DNA of 15,232 nucleotides from JBFELO01 sp041552055 (GTDB lineage Bacteria > Acidobacteriota > Thermoanaerobaculia > Thermoanaerobaculales > Sulfomarinibacteraceae), in NCBI GenBank assembly GCA_041552055.1, contig JBFELO010000107.1, positions 1 through 15,232 on the forward strand. The letters run 5' to 3'. Each line of letters starts with the position of its first letter. Positions within the stretch are counted from its first letter, which is position 1. The position numbers and the translations under genes were made by a program. Below the pieces are notes generated by a model. It was not told the origin of the DNA. It worked only from the letters and a program-made list of their open reading frames with translations, and did not search any database. Positions 14,337 through 15,232 of the stretch are shown in pieces.

Positions 14337-15232
14337 ATGACCTGGAGATGTGAGATGTGTGTGGGAGTGTGTCTCGGCGTGGTTTTGGCGGTCGGCGCCG
14401 TGCCGGCATCGGCCGGGGCGCCGGACCACGCATCCATCGCCGACAAGCTGGTCAATCAGCTCGCAGCGATTCAGCCGGGCGAGGTCGTGGTGATCCAGGG
14501 CAACTCGGACCAGCAGGCGTTGCTCGAGGCACTGGTGGTCGCGACCTGGAAGACCGGCGGCCAGCCCACTGTGGAGGTGAACTACCCGCAGGCGAACAAG
14601 AAGGCGCTGATGGAGATGCCGATCGAGTACATGAAGTACCCCCAGTGGTACGGGCTCGCCCAGGCGCGCCTGGTCGACTGCTTCATCAACGTGGCCTCGG
14701 TGCAGGACCCCTCCCTGTTTGCGGATGTTCCAGAGGAGCGGTTCGAGGCGTTTCGCGAGGCCGGAATGCCGCTGCAGAGAGCGTTTCAGCACAGCCGATT
14801 CCGCGCCGTCAACCTCGGCCAGACCGGAGGGGTTCCTACGGCGGCGTATGCAGCCTCGGAGAACGTCGACTACGACGAGCTGACCGAAATGTTCTGGAGT
14901 GCGGTGGACACCGATTATGAGGCCCTCAGGAGGTCGGCCAAGGCAGCCGCTGCTGCGCTCGCATCGGGTGGCACGGTTCGAGTGACGAGTGGCGGCGGCA
15001 CCGACATCACGTTCGTGGTCGACGACGTGGCGCCGCGGATCAACTGCGGGCGACCCGACGACAACGTCGTCCACTCCGGGGCGATGCAGTCGTGGCTCCC
15101 GGCCGGCGAAGCCTACGCGCCCATCCGCGCCGGCAGCGCCAACGGCACTGTCGTGGTCCCGAGCATGGACTTCCGGGGCTCGGCGCTGAAGAACGTGACG
15201 ATGACCTTCAAGGATGGCGTGATGACGGAGAT
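14337..15232 (+). CDS. M29-family aminopeptidase, predicted exported (3' end outside window)
   Basis: The frame starts at ATG 14337, seven bases after AAGGAGG (14324-14330), and stays open to the window end, giving about 298 residues with no stop. The protein resembles the M29 metallo-aminopeptidase family (AmpS, PepS, aminopeptidase T): IADKLVNQLAAIQPGEVVVIQGN near the N-terminus, a Rossmann-like first domain, then TVRVTSGGGTDITF, GRPDDNVVHSGA and SWLPAGEAYAPI, where the Glu of P-A-G-E is the expected first metal ligand, and SANGTVVVPSM. The remaining metal-binding and catalytic residues would lie downstream. Odd: about 27 N-terminal residues form a signal peptide ending ASA-GA, whereas characterised M29 enzymes are cytoplasmic. 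It follows tesA by 91 bases but has its own promoter-like sequence. The first GTG/ATG choices further inside would remove the signal peptide but lack a comparable Shine-Dalgarno. Confidence 0.82.
   Translation, partial: MTWRCEMCVGVCLGVVLAVGAVPASAGAPDHASIADKLVNQLAAIQPGEVVVIQGNSDQQALLEALVVATWKTGGQPTVEVNYPQANKKALMEMPIEYMKYPQWYGLAQARLVDCFINVASVQDPSLFADVPEERFEAFREAGMPLQRAFQHSRFRAVNLGQTGGVPTAAYAASENVDYDELTEMFWSAVDTDYEALRRSAKAAAAALASGGTVRVTSGGGTDITFVVDDVAPRINCGRPDDNVVHSGAMQSWLPAGEAYAPIRAGSANGTVVVPSMDFRGSALKNVTMTFKDGVMTE

Noticed and set aside
1..15232. CRISPR array, rRNA, tRNA, toxin-antitoxin or phage-defence genes.
   Set aside because: No regularly spaced repeats, RNA gene signatures or matching domains were found on either strand.

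Overview
This window looks like chromosomal DNA from a GC-rich, probably Gram-negative bacterium outside the Proteobacteria and Actinobacteria. The main clue is a bacillithiol synthesis cluster; bacillithiol is known from Firmicutes, Deinococcota, Bacteroidota/Chlorobiota and Acidobacteriota. A lipobox-bearing TesA-type esterase divergent from a YbbA/YbbP-type ABC module points to a cell with an outer membrane. Acidobacteriota or a related GC-rich phylum is my best guess, held with low confidence.

Left arm (1-4078): a tightly packed + strand operon. It holds the 3' end of bshC (cysteine-adding enzyme), bshB1 (deacetylase), bshA (glycosyltransferase making GlcNAc-malate) and a sodium/solute symporter gene. 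Gaps are 15 nt, a 4-nt overlap and 3 nt. All three dedicated steps of bacillithiol synthesis are adjacent here.

Decayed and orphan region (4079-6406): a metallo-beta-lactamase-fold hydrolase gene that has lost its metal-binding core through an out-of-frame internal deletion, then about 500 bases with no convincing gene, then an unrecognised helical protein with a Cys4 knuckle near its N-terminus.

Middle (6407-9138): an exported class C beta-lactamase-like serine hydrolase, translationally coupled by a GTGA overlap to a DUF819 membrane protein, plausibly a hydrolysis-plus-transport pair.

Mobile island (9172-10231): a REP-associated tyrosine transposase (RayT, Y1/HUH) gene framed by a 26-bp imperfect inverted repeat (23/26). 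Each repeat carries the palindrome GTACC-A/T-GGTAC and an inward-facing TATAAT.

Right arm (10284-15232): on the minus strand, an ABC ATPase and an 847-residue FtsX/YbbP-type permease, divergent from a TesA-like GDSL lipoprotein. This reproduces the E. coli tesA-ybbA-ybbP arrangement. The roughly 30-nt divergent gap has a TACAAT placed for leaderless tesA transcription, and a perfect 9+9 nt inverted repeat lies over the tesA start codon. The window ends inside an apparently exported M29-family aminopeptidase with its own promoter, whose spacer contains a 6+6 nt dyad.

I saw no rRNA, tRNA or CRISPR array. No wholly new multi-gene system is evident. The most unusual signals are the RayT inverted repeats, the dyad on the tesA start, the deletion-born pseudogene and the coiled-coil insert in the symporter.
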